This document shows positions 1 through 10,402 of a stretch of DNA of 64,000 nucleotides, in pieces. The stretch covers positions 372,001 to 436,000 of the forward strand of contig JAFCMP010000112.1 in assembly GCA_017506865.1 (NCBI GenBank). The letters run 5' to 3'. The DNA is from Tribonema minus. Lineage: Eukaryota > Sar > Xanthophyceae > Tribonematales > Tribonemataceae. A program made the position numbers and the translations under genes. The notes under the pieces are model-generated. The model did not search any database. It was not told where the DNA came from and worked only from the letters and a program-made list of their open reading frames with translations. Every line of letters starts with the position of its first letter. Position 1 is the stretch's first letter.

Positions 1-3000
1 CTCCTCTGCTACTGCGGCGTTCGATGCAACAGAGTCAACAGGAGGTACTCCAGAACTGGTGCCACAACAGCAGCAGGTTGACTACCAGGCTCACGAGCTG
101 TCAACCATGATGCTGTCCTTTGCACACGCGCAACAACGCATCGGCTTTGCCTGTGAGCCCTTGACCATGGCGGTAGCAGATGCACTTCAGCCTCAGGTTT
201 CGAAGCTGGAGGTCCCTGAGCTGGCAAAGGTTGCTTGGAGCTGCGCGACTCAAAGCCTCTCCGCCCCGCAGCTGATGGCAGCTGTGGCGGAGGCAGTAGC
301 TCAGCTGCCAGCGGGCATGCGTATTGGCAGCAAGGACATTGCAACTTTGGTCTGGGCGCTGGCGGAGCAGGATATCTGCAGAGCTGACGTCTATGCACAG
401 CTCATCCACCAGGTACTGCCTGTCATCGACGGCCTCAGCTACCAGGACATGTCCAACTTAGCCTACGGCCTTGCAAAAACGCATGCAGCACGCAGAGAGC
501 ATGCGGAATCACAGTTCCTTGCTGGAGCGGGCGACTTAGCAGATGAGGGTGGCGGGCGCACCACAACTTCTGCTGCAGCCGAACGGGAGGTAATGGCGGG
601 CATACTCGCGCGGGCTGATCTCAACTTGGAGCAGTTCAGTGACAAGCCGCTCCATCTGTCGCGTCTCCTTTGGGCCATGGCCACATGGCAGACCAGTGCT
701 GCCAGCGGTAGTGGCATCAGCAGCACCACAGAGCTCACTGGGTCTTCAGCCCTGGCGATGCGTGCCATTGCGCTTGCTGGTACAACTGTCGACACGTACT
801 CAGCGGAGGAGCTGGTGCATATCATCTGGGCGTACGCCTCGCTGTCTACAGCTGCATCCTCTTCCGAAGATGACGGAACTGGCATGACTACCAGCGGCCA
901 GGAACTCAGCACGGTGCTGGGACGGCTGGTGGGGATTCTGCAGGGGCACTTGGCGGACATGGGGGCTCCTACCGTTTGCCACCTCGTGTGGGCAGTGGCT
1001 GCGCTGCGGTATCCAGCGCATGAGCTGCTGGACGCTGCTACAGCAGTGCTCGTCAACAAGGTGCAAGACATGGCGCTGCCATCTGTGGCTGCGCTGGCGT
1101 GGGCGTACGCACGCCTCATGCACCCAGCCAATGAGCTCATGGACAGGGTGGTGAGCATTGCAGAGACACGGCTGGACGCAATGCAGCTGCCGCATGTGGC
1201 TAGGTGAGGCGTAGCAGTTGCTTGCTCATGCTCTCTGGTGGCAAGTTGCACAGCTGTTTGTAGCTAGCTGTTCATGATAGTACGGCATTGTGATGGACAC
1301 ATGCGAGCGGTCTGGACACGCTGCAAGCGTTTCAGCAATGGCCTTCACTAGTGCCCTTGCTCTGATTTCTACTGCACTGCTGGCCAAAGCAGGCTTGTGC
1401 TATCAATCGAAGGTCTGTCATTTTAAATGGCAGGCAAATATGCTACTGCGAACAAGTACTCCTTGTTGCTATGGAAGCGTGCGCACAGATGATCGCGCGA
1501 TGGCATGGCAGGCTCCTCTTGCTTTCTTCAGAACATCTCTTCGTGTCATTTGTCTCAGTAAGCATCTTTGTTGTGCTCTGCTGTGTGTGCTCTTATTCTG
1601 TGCAGCCTCTTGTGGGCGCTAGGTACCCTGGGCTACGCAGTACGTTTGAAGTGCTCTTTCACATTATCACCAGAGATGCTCAAGCCGCTCAACCCGTCTG
1701 TCTTGGCAAATCTGGCATTTGGACTGGCATACACAGACGTCACACGCTTTTCCACTGGTGCTCCAAGGTGAGCCCGAGCTTGCGCATGTCTGTTGAAGCC
1801 ACTTGCAAATGTCAGTCGTAGTCAGTTGAATGTCGACTGCGCACCGTGCCTCGACAAGCAGGTGAATGACGCACTGCAATTGCGCTTTCGACTTGAATTG
1901 CGCACTCCTCCTGTAAAGTCCACTCACAAGCGTACAAAAACAAGATTTCTGACATCTGATGGCAATGAGAGCATGCAGCGTTGCTGACAAGCGCTTTGGG
2001 TTTTGCATCTGTGGCTCATTGCGTGCTTGAGTCCCTCGTGACTCACACGCAATAAATGTTTTAGCCAATGTTTAGCGTCATTGCTCCCGCACCAGGTGCA
2101 CTACATGACGGACCCTGATAGTACTATAGCGCGCATGGCACTTCAATCATCTTCAGCAGTGCCGAGACACAGTCCAGCAAAATGTGTACCACCTCATGCC
2201 TCAGAGGCTGCCGATAGACTGGCTGCGGTGTTGCTGTGACAAAACCTCAAAGACCTCTGATTGATGTCAGACAGCACAAGCGTGACAAAACGCTGTTGAA
2301 ACAGCATTGAAGAAGGTTCCCCGCATACCCAATCTGCGCATGAATGCTGCATGCGTGATTGCGGCATCTGTCAGGGTACATGATGCATGACTTCAACTTC
2401 AACAATTTTCAGCGCTTTTCTGCCAATTTCTGCCACAAAATAGTCAATCACATTTGCCATTATCAGGGTCACTTTGATGCAGAAGCCTGTTTGTGGCAGC
2501 ATCTGGAATTGTCAGCCGTCTTCAGCTGTAGACATACGGTATCTGTTCACATGGTGGCTAACGGTATAGTGCTTATGGCCATGCATCAAACAAAACACGC
2601 ACGTGTCTCATGTGCGGAACCACATCTCTGTGCTGCTTGTTACAGCTCGGTCGACCTGGATGTATTGGGTGCATTGGCCAGCGACATGCGACCAAAGCTG
2701 CTGAGCTTTTCTCCAGGAGAGCTGGCGCGGACTGCAGCGTCATTAGCCAGCTTTGGAGCAAGCCTGTCGTGCAGGTACTCCTGTTGCTACATGAGGAGCT
2801 ACTGTGCTGAGCAGTCACTGGTAATAAATTCACAGCATTTCAACCTGCACGTCGCCAATGAGATGCGCAATGTGAACAGGCAAGGCTGCCACATGTGACA
2901 TCTGTCATGATCACCCTGCTGACCTTCAGCGCCCGTGTCATGCATGTTCATGTTCTGCAGGAATGACATTCCATCAACGCCTGCTACACCCGCTGAGCCC

Positions 3001-4469
3001 CTGGTGGCAAGAGATGATGAGGGCACGGTCAGTGGTGATACCGCTGTGTCAGGCGGCGTGGGTGCTGCACTTGTGGAAACGCTGCTTGGGGAGTGCACCA
3101 AGTGGGTGGGTGTCTTCACACCAAAGGAGCTATATGAAGTTCTGCATTGCATATGCACACTGGGGCACAGGGCTGACGCTCTCATGGCAGCCATCAAAAC
3201 TGAGGTGTGTTTGTGTGCGTGCTGTGGGATCCAAAAGTTGTTGTTCAGTGCGCCTCAATTCGACAGGCCTGCTACTATAAGCGGCAGCATAATATGCAGG
3301 ATGATTTCATGCAATCTATGACCAGACAAATACCGGCTGTTTCGAGTGCGTACAAACGCACGTATACGGTACTCCGGAATCCTGTTACCGTGCGGTATTA
3401 CCGGCTAGGGTTCAGGGTTAGGGTGTTGTTGAAGTTGACAAGCAGGGTTGAAGTATTTCACCTAGGGTTAAGGGCAAATACACATGTTTTCGCAGCGACA
3501 AAGGGTTGAAGTGCAGGCGAAAGCCGCTCCGCTTTTTGAAGTTAGCTGTTGGCAAGTTTCGGAGCTCCCCGCTCGCGAGAAGAGCGCGCATGGGGTCTTG
3601 TATCGACAGCGCAGCCAGCGCTAAGGGCAGCAAATGGTAATGCAAGTTTTGGCAGTACCACTGTGCGTTTAGTGGCAACAGCTGTCACGCCTCTTTGCAC
3701 ACGCACTCAACCGGGGAGCAGGGATTGCGCACGCAAGGACACCCTGCCAGATAACGTGCAGCAGGCCGTGAATGATGCAGTGAAGTCGGCCAACAACAAA
3801 CAGCAGGCCGTCGACGCCACCAAGAAGCGGGAGGCTGAACGCCAAGCATTCGTTGACGAAAATGGCAACATGCATGGCAACGCCAAGTTGTTCTCTCGGT
3901 CAGGGGCTAGGGGTTAGGGCTAGGGTGAGCTTACCATAATGCTGGGGTTAGCCAGTAAACGGTAATGTTCTAAGAATCCTATGTACTCCCTTGTTACCTT
4001 CTGTATGCGTCGTTACGGGTAGCGACATCATTAACCACTCTGCTGAATGATGCAGCATGACTGGCAAGCAACGCAAGTGCGCTTTGGACAAATAGGTAAT
4101 GAGCAGCTGCATGGTAAAAACAATTGCTGACTAATGATCCGCAAAGCGTTGAGTGCATTCGGCACAGTGACGACACACAACAGTAGCATCCCAGAATCAC
4201 CACTTCACTGTCAACCAACTCACCTAGAGTGTTGAAGCTATGTAGCTAACGCTGAATATGCTGTGATTGTCGGGCAGGTGGAGGCGCGACAGAAAACTCT
4301 GGTGGACCTGGCGCTCAGCAAGGGCACACATACTGCCAGAGCAGTTGCCTTCCAGCTAGGCACATGCCAACGTTACATAGACATGTATTCTCAGCAAGAC
4401 TTTGATGGAGCCAAGGCACAGGGGCGATACGCTCTGGGGAAGCGATTGTTGGGGAGGATGTTTGCATAG
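1..4469 (+). CDS. RAP/OPR-like helical-repeat RNA-binding protein, 3' part (5' end outside window)
   Basis: Five exons join in phase: 1-1203 (open from the window edge, frame starting at base 2), 1606-1767, 2646-2774, 2961-3204 and 4278-4469, ending at a TAA/TAG-type stop after LLGRMFA. The product is built of about 38-residue helical units whose signature is L-V/A-W-A-L/Y-A, seen as LVWALAEQD, LAYGLAKTH, LLWAMATW, IIWAYASLS, LVWAVAALRYP, LAWAYARLMHP and LLWALGTLGY. This pattern is known from the region preceding RAP domains in Tbc2-, FASTK- and OPR-type proteins, which bind organellar transcripts; no RAP domain itself is visible before the stop. The last exon continues the repeat logic (LMAAIKTE followed by VEARQKTL, as in LMDRVVSIAETRLDAM). 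An organellar RNA role is inference. It converges on the MYB gene, with 105 bp between stop codons. The long last intron (3205-4277) is odd and described separately. Confidence 0.8.
3397..3967. repeat. Segment bounded by degenerate telomere-like TTAGGG repeats
   Basis: Around 3400-3475 there are several TAGGGTT-like units, and around 3902-3950 there is a run of CTAGGGGTTAGGGCTAGGG followed by more GGGGTTAG. The outer edges are similar in inverted orientation: ATTACCG near 3397, and its complement CGGTAAT near 3961. The stretch lies wholly within an intron and encloses the possible nested gene. It could be healed-break or subtelomeric DNA, or a small mobile element; the inverted similarity is short. 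Confidence 0.5.
3590..3917 (+). CDS. Possible small nested gene inside the RAP-like gene's last intron
   Basis: An ATG at 3590 opens MGSCIDSAASAKGSK, followed by a GTAATG donor after 3636. An acceptor before 3722 restores phase and gives a second exon to 3917, for a predicted 80 residues. The second exon reads as a charged, helical protein (KKREAERQAFVDENGN is typical) and stops inside a telomere-like repeat. A TTGAAGTT motif sits 47-54 bp upstream of the ATG, as at other gene starts in this window. The MGSC start resembles acylated proteins, but residue 6 is Asp rather than the usual Ser/Thr of myristoylation sites. No family is recognised. Against it: the acceptor has a poor pyrimidine tract, and the region could instead be a captured gene fragment. 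Confidence 0.35.
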
Positions 4470-4574
4470 CACACGCAAGAATGCACAGATTTTCTTCTCA
4501 CAAAACATCAAGTGACATTTACTGGGCACACCATGCAGATCACGTACACAAACGCACACAAAGATCCATTGGAC

Positions 4575-5566
4575 TCACACTAGCGCTGCCGTAGGATCTG
4601 CAACTTGTGGCGGTTGCTCCATTGATGCTACTGCTTCTGTGCTTTCCATCATGTGGCCTGCTGCACTTGCGTTTGCCCCTCCTCCCCCCGCCTGCGATGC
4701 GGTCTCTGGCTGAATTGGCATTGCTATTGCCATACCGCTTGCGCCACCGTCTGCTGGTGCGATTTCGCCATTGCCGGCTTGCAGCTTCTGCCCCTGGTGC
4801 TGCTCCACACTGGCGAAGTGCTGTTCCTCTCCCCTGGCGCTGTCCTCGCCGATGTCGTGTGCACCCCTTGCCAAGCTGGCACTGCCCATGGCTGGTGCAT
4901 CCTGCCCCTGCCCTGAATGCTCCCCCATCTCACGCGCTACAACGTGAGCAAGCGCTGCTGCCGCTACTGCACCGTTCATTTTAGGGCGGGACAGCGGCAG
5001 CGATTGCCCCAGTCGTGCCTTGACCTTGTACTCCAACGACACTTGCATGCCGGCCTCAATGCGGGTGACATCGTACATGAGTTTTTGATACCTGCGCCGC
5101 ACATCTTCAGGAGATTTTTCTGGCAGCAGTGATGCTATCTTGTTCCAGCGTTCCAGGTCGTCTTCGTCGAAGGTGGACAGTCCATTTTCAAAGACCGTTT
5201 CTTCCTCGAAGGTCCAATTGCCATCGTCGATGGCCATGGATCCATCCTCCCCGTTTGCCATGCTCTGCAGCCGTAAGAAGTACTGATGTGCATGCAACAT
5301 CACCTCCTGAGGAATGCGAGTGCCAATGGCCTGCAGCACAACAAACGTCCGAGCTTCAGCTATTGCTCGCGCTGCTCAAGAGCCTGCATCGCAGACGACA
5401 GCAGTACTTCGACACGGAAAGCACGTCAATATTCAATTACACTCACATCTGTGATCTGCTGCCACTCCATTCCCGTATTGCCCTCCCCATATGTCTCCAA
5501 GGCCTCCAGAAAAGCAGCGTGCTCTTCTTCTGAGAAAGGCGTCCTCAGGGTTTCCAAGTGATCCAT
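4575..5566 (-). CDS. Two-SANT MYB-related protein (SHAQKYF-like plus RADIALIS-like domains)
   Basis: Two exons, 5447-5566 and 4575-5330, joined in phase 0 across a GTGAGT...CAG intron, give 291 residues from ATG 5566. Residues about 9-62 form a SHAQKYF-class repeat: TPFSEEEHAAFLEAL..YG, then RIPQEVMLHAHQYF in place of the classical SHAQKYF. Residues about 79-135 match the DIVARICATA/RADIALIS class: WTFEEETVFENGL, then ERWNKIASLLP, then RRRYQKLMYDVTRIEAG. The remainder is Ala/Gly/Gln-rich and unstructured. A nuclear DNA-binding transcription factor is the family expectation. In plant DIVARICATA proteins the two repeats occur in the opposite order. The TGA stop at 4575 overlaps a good GTGAGT donor, so a further exon cannot be excluded, although only 105 bp separate it from the convergent neighbour. 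TTGAAGTTTACTTCA lies about 150 bp upstream. Confidence 0.85.
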
Positions 5567-7346
5567 GGCTAGCGCGACTTCATCCACTAGCAAACACTCG
5601 CCGCCAGAAATCCGTTGCTGATTGCGGCCAGCAACGGAGTCAAAGCACACCCCCGACACAAAAGAAAACGGTCTGTCTCTTACTCGTGGTCGCAAGCACG
5701 AGTTACTTACAGTTGAAGTTTACTTCAAGTGTAGACTTCACAAAACAGCACGGATTCCACAGCCACGAGTGGTTTTGAATAAAAGCACATGACAGTCGCT
5801 GATGTATTTCCAGTACTGGCAACCTCGACATACAGAGCTTACAGGTTTGTTGAGGACCGACATCACGCAAATATGCATTCGTGTGCAACTAACTGTCTAA
5901 TGTAGCACCTTCACCAATGCAAAAGCCAAAACCGCCTCCATTTTGGGATACTTCAGAAATACCCAAGATGGTGGTCAACAGCAATGAAATGTGCTCACGC
6001 CATAGTCAGAGGACGGCCACGTGCCTTGACACCTCTGTAATGCTCTGCAAACCACAAAGCTCTAGCCAGGTCTTGCCATTGCGTGCAATGGCAAGCGTCT
6101 TTTCGTGCTGATGGAGCGCATGCCTGTGGACCAGGCTGTGGTGCTGTGGGCTCTGCATCACTTTTTTACGCAGACACGCGAAACATCAGTGGTGATGTGC
6201 CCCAGATCAACGCAAAATTGAGCCCACAATCACACAACTAGCTGTAGCCTGCATGTGCCGCTGGCCAAGCTGCAAATTACGTTGCGTTGGAAAGTACGCT
6301 GCCTGCGCATTTAAAACGACGCTGCGTGTAGTGCTGAGCAATCTTCTCATTCGCCAAGTTTGCACGCCTGAATTGACCCCTAGCACCAGATGCTCAATTT
6401 AAAAACTGCCACCAAATGCATATGCGTGTTACACAGTGTTCCTGTGATGAAATGACTACATAGACTGTTGGCCCACTTTGACCGGAGATGCCAGCCACGC
6501 TTCTGGCAATGCAGGAAATGTCTCTCGGTCCACCACAAAGCAACAAGGGATGCATCATGCTGATGTTGATAGCTAGGCTGGCAGCGATGCAATCCACAGC
6601 ATCACGTGAACTGTGCTGCATGTACTACTTTTGAAATGTGCCAATTACCAGCCAGCACAATAGTCGCCTGTGTTAGCACTAGGAAAATGTGTGTTGCCAA
6701 TGCTCAACAACAACTGCATGTGCAGTGGGCGCATGCCGCCAAGGGTTTCAGCTTGTACTAACTCGAAGTGTACAATGCTGAATCTGTGAGCTTCCTGCAG
6801 CGTACTGGTAAACCGGCATAGCAGCAGCTCGACGCTCACATAGCGTGTATGCACTATTTACTTTGAATAGGCGTCACAGTCTGCTAACGAGCCATCTGCG
6901 CAAGTATCAGCCATGACAGCACATCAAACAGGTGTCGCCCGCAATGCTGACGCAACACGGCGTAGGCACCTGCTGTTGCTGCTTCGGCATTTGGCCCGCT
7001 GCTCACTTGTCACCACCATGTTCCAGACCCGATGGATGCGCCTGCGACCAAATGCCCAGGCAGCTCCTGTGTCCCGTCCAGCTCCACACACGATGAGTCA
7101 CATGTACGGCCAGCAAGGCACAGGCTTGAAGCAACACGAATGCAACCGTTACGGCTGTGCAACAAGGTGCAAAAGAGGAAGAGGAAGTGAGCAAAGAGAG
7201 GTCCAAGCGGCCAATGCATTGGTGCGGTGCGAAGCTACCAACAACATTTGCCTGTTGCACTGACGAGTCCGTCCGTGCGTGCAACACCCAAGTGATAGAC
7301 GCCGTGCTCAGCCGCCTAAAGCGCCACTGCAGGTTTTGCCATGGGC
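5567..7346. other. Intergenic region between MYB and RPL37
   Basis: No protein or RNA gene was recognised in this 1.8 kb. It must hold the upstream region of the MYB gene (TTGAAGTTTACTTCA at 5714-5728) and the 3' flank of RPL37. Reading frames here are short and lack protein-like composition. Confidence 0.6.
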
Positions 7347-8105
7347 TTAGTTCGCTGCTGCAGGCTTCTTCTGCGGCTTTGCAACAGTACCCTCACGGAA
7401 ACCGTTCTTGAAGCGACGAGGCATGGTCTTGAGGTGGCGCATACGACCAGTGCCCTCCGTGCGGCGGCGCTTAGCCTTTGCAGCCCAGTTGAAGCGGCGC
7501 ATCTTAGCGGCAGGGTAGCCGCATGACGAGCAGGTTTTTTTCTGCTTGTGGAAGGAGGTCTTGCCACACCTGCGGCAAGCAGTGTGGGTCTTGGTGTGGC
7601 GCTTGCCAAAGCTTGACGTTCCCTTCGTCTGAGGCACGGCACAGCAAGGGGGAATATTGTCTTGCGATTGCTCTGTGATGGCGATTTGCAGATACCGTGC
7701 ACAACACAATGCCGACAAAAAGCCATCCGAATGCCACTGACGGCTGCCAAAACTGATAGAGCAACCACTGAATTTATGGAATCGCGAGCAGCTACACCAA
7801 CGTGATGAATCAGCAGCCCTCAGGGACACAGACTGGTGCACAATGGCTTTATGACGGCCAGGGCAATGACTGGCTTCAGCGCGTGGTCGTTGCTAGTGCA
7901 ATGGCGTCCTATGACTTTCACGCTTACGCAACAGCAGGAAAACCCATTCATCACAACGCGCCGACATCACACATCCAGCTACACACCCACAGCAGTGTGT
8001 GTGTTTTCGGGCGACGCCCTGTCAGCGTCGAGTCCTCTCCGACATAAGCTCGCCGGAGCTGCGCAATTGCTGAAGGTCACTCATCTCGACTGCACAACTC
8101 ACCAT
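7347..8105 (-). CDS. RPL37: 60S ribosomal protein L37 (eL37)
   Basis: The start codon stands alone in exon 1 (8103-8105), directly followed by a GTGAGT donor. The intron ends at CTCAG, and exon 2 (7347-7628) supplies residues 2-93. The product begins [19 protein letters not shown] and carries the zinc-finger cysteines CRRCG...CSSCG, the basic stretch around [20 protein letters not shown], and [12 protein letters not shown]. Length and sequence are those of eukaryotic eL37, a small zinc-binding protein of the large cytosolic subunit. An intron immediately after the ATG is also known from other ribosomal protein genes. The upstream region contains TTGAAGTT twice at 8158-8180, about 50-80 bp before the ATG. 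I see nothing abnormal in the protein. Confidence 0.97.
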
Positions 8106-8248
8106 GTCGCCCCTGGTGCCGCCTCTCAGTAGGGCACGACTTCCACCACGGAAAGAAGTTGAAGTTCGCGCTTTGAAGTTTTTTGGGGGGAAACGAAAAA
8201 AATTGTGGTGCAGCGCTTGGCTTGCGGAGCTGTTCGTGTTTGCGCATG

Positions 8249-9136
8249 TCACATGATGGAGCTCTTGGCTTGCAGAGCTGCCTCGTACGCAGGCGCGACA
8301 AGAGCATCAAGTTCTTTCAACGTCGGGATGCACTGCATCAATAGTTGAGCTGCGGACAGCAGATGGAGCGTTTGCAGGCCAGAGTTACAGTATGCCGATT
8401 CAAGGCCATGAACCCAGGAGCTGCGGCCTCACTGCAGGCATTCGACAAGAGACAGGGGCAGCCTCTGTGCAGTCACTCCAGTATGCTGCGGGCGGCACCT
8501 GCCTGACGGATGTGGCGTCATGGTTGCTTGGCTTTTGCTCAGAGACAGGTGTGGCGTTGGCAACCCAGCAGTCGTGCCCGGGACACGCTTGGCTGACCAA
8601 CTGAACAACGCTCGTGTTCAGCATGCCACAGTGCTACCTTCTAGATGTCCTTGAACGCACTGATTGCAGGTCAATCTTGGGATAAAAGCCAACTTTGCAT
8701 ATATACAGGCAAGTACAGCTGAGATGTTGAAGCTGCAAGCGCGAAGGGGGTGAGGATTGCTGTTGGCGACATGCGACAAAAGGGCTGCGACGAGGAGGCG
8801 CTCGTACCAATATTCCTTGAGTGCCCTGGCGCTCACCTGCACAAGTGCAAGTTACACTCACACTGAAGCGGGAAGCACCAGGCGACTGGACTGGCCATTG
8901 GCTTGTCCTGCCAACGCGGCACCAAGACCGTTAACGGGTCCACGTGAAAGCTGCGCCCTCAGGTGGACTGGGGAAAGACTAGTGAATTGCTGAGCCCTGA
9001 GGAATGGGGGGATCTTAGGGGGTACGATGCTCTGGCACACCACTGAAAGCCAGAGAAGTAGTTTGACTTCCGGTGCAGCACCCACCTTGTGCTCGGCTGC
9101 TACACATTGGTGCATGGTTTGTGCTGGTGCGTACAT
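8249..9136 (-). CDS. Weakly supported small gene of unknown function
   Basis: Four minus-strand pieces join in phase: 9086-9136 (ATG at 9136), 8862-8989, 8707-8732 (a 26 bp microexon) and 8249-8349 (stop at 8249). They give about 101 residues ending LDALVAPAYEAALQAKSSIM. The last exon and the stretch HLRAQLSRGPVNGLGAALAG look protein-like, and the donor after 8862 is a full GTGAGT. No family is recognised, the start may be further upstream, and the microexon is speculative. An alternative uses an acceptor near 8855 that gives RALKEYWYERLLVAALLSHV. This should be treated as a hint of a gene between RPL37 and the BAR-SH3 gene. Confidence 0.3.
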
Positions 9137-10402
9137 GGGCTGGTCTGTGACCAACGTGCCTACAATGGTGCAATTCTGAAGGAAGTGATTGTGCACAGCG
9201 GCTTTTGGGGGACACAAGTGCGATCAGTTTTTCCAGACGAGCTGATCTTATCTGAAACAACGTTTTTTCGTCAACCTCACCTTCCCGGTGCTGGCTTTGC
9301 TTTTCGCTCACGTGTGGTCCTCGTTGCGGCATGAATCCAATGCCATCATCGGGCCAATCATTGTGGCATGGTTCAATGCTATTATTGGGCCAGTCATTGT
9401 GCAAAGAGCCACTGGCATGCGGCCAGTTGTCATGAAAGCACCACTCCGGAAATGACAGCTGGGGTGACGCTTGCAACAGCCCCTGCAGATCTGCACCAAC
9501 TGGTTTCACTCACCTACGCCCAGTTGCGTTGCCAGAACAATGTTTAGTCAACAAGGATGGCGCTGGTGCAAGTCATGTCGAATCACCAATGATGCGCCGG
9601 TCAGATCATCAATATGTTGAGCTGCTGACTGAGCAGAGCGTACGCAGGCGAGTGCTACAGTGTGCCTCGTTGCTCGCTGCTCTGGGGACCAACATTTGCT
9701 CATGCATTCTTTAGGCTCTGCGGGCCAATGCTGCCAGATCACCCGATTGCCAATGTGGTGTGTAGCAATTGTATGAGAGAGACCAGAATAGTGGTCTGTG
9801 TAGCTGCCTCTTGATTGCGGCAGCACCGCTCTGGTCTGCTGAAGCAGGTATGACGTGAAAGGGAGGGCCAGTGTCCTAGTCCTATGCATTCTTATGGTTT
9901 ACTTCTATGCAGCGACCACTTTCTGTGTGGTACATACTGCGTTATGTCATTGCACAAGCCCATGTTCAAGCAGTTGCTCACATCAAAAACCGCAAAGGGC
10001 GGCTAAGGTACACCTCTATTGTGATCGTCAACGCGCATTAAGACACTCTAATAATGTCACAAGACACATGTAGAGTCATCTGTGCTTTTTTGCGCTCCAA
10101 GTCATTATCAATACACCACCATGTGCGTCCTGATATGGACAGCGCCATTACAATTGGATGTAGCTGAGGCACACACGAGGCTTGTGCTGTAAGGTGCAGG
10201 CTTACCACAGCGCAGAAAGGTGGAGTTCAAGGCAGGGGCAGATGCACCAGTGCAGCATACAATCAAAGCAATCGCAGTGAATCTGTACTGCCATGTGGTA
10301 TTCGTGACTGGCAGCTGTCAGAACCGCACTGCATGCACGCTACTTCCCCTGGCACAACCTAGGCACGTCACACAACATATGAGTAGGGCTAGCACATTGT
10401 GG
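9137..10402. other. Intergenic region downstream of the BAR-SH3 gene
   Basis: Apart from the 36 bp repeat near 9.35-9.43 kb, no gene was recognised. Upstream exons of the weak gene at 8.2-9.1 kb could lie here. The 3' flank of the BAR-SH3 gene must also be here. Confidence 0.5.
9345..9434. repeat. Short imperfect tandem repeat, about 36 bp unit
   Basis: Two copies of an ATYATYGGGCCARTCATTGT unit start at 9345 and 9381. A third, more decayed copy follows near 9421. The repeat lies in DNA without a recognised gene. Confidence 0.6.

Noticed and set aside
3397..3967. Chromosome end (true telomere)
   Set aside because: Repeats are few and degenerate, and coding exons continue on both sides.
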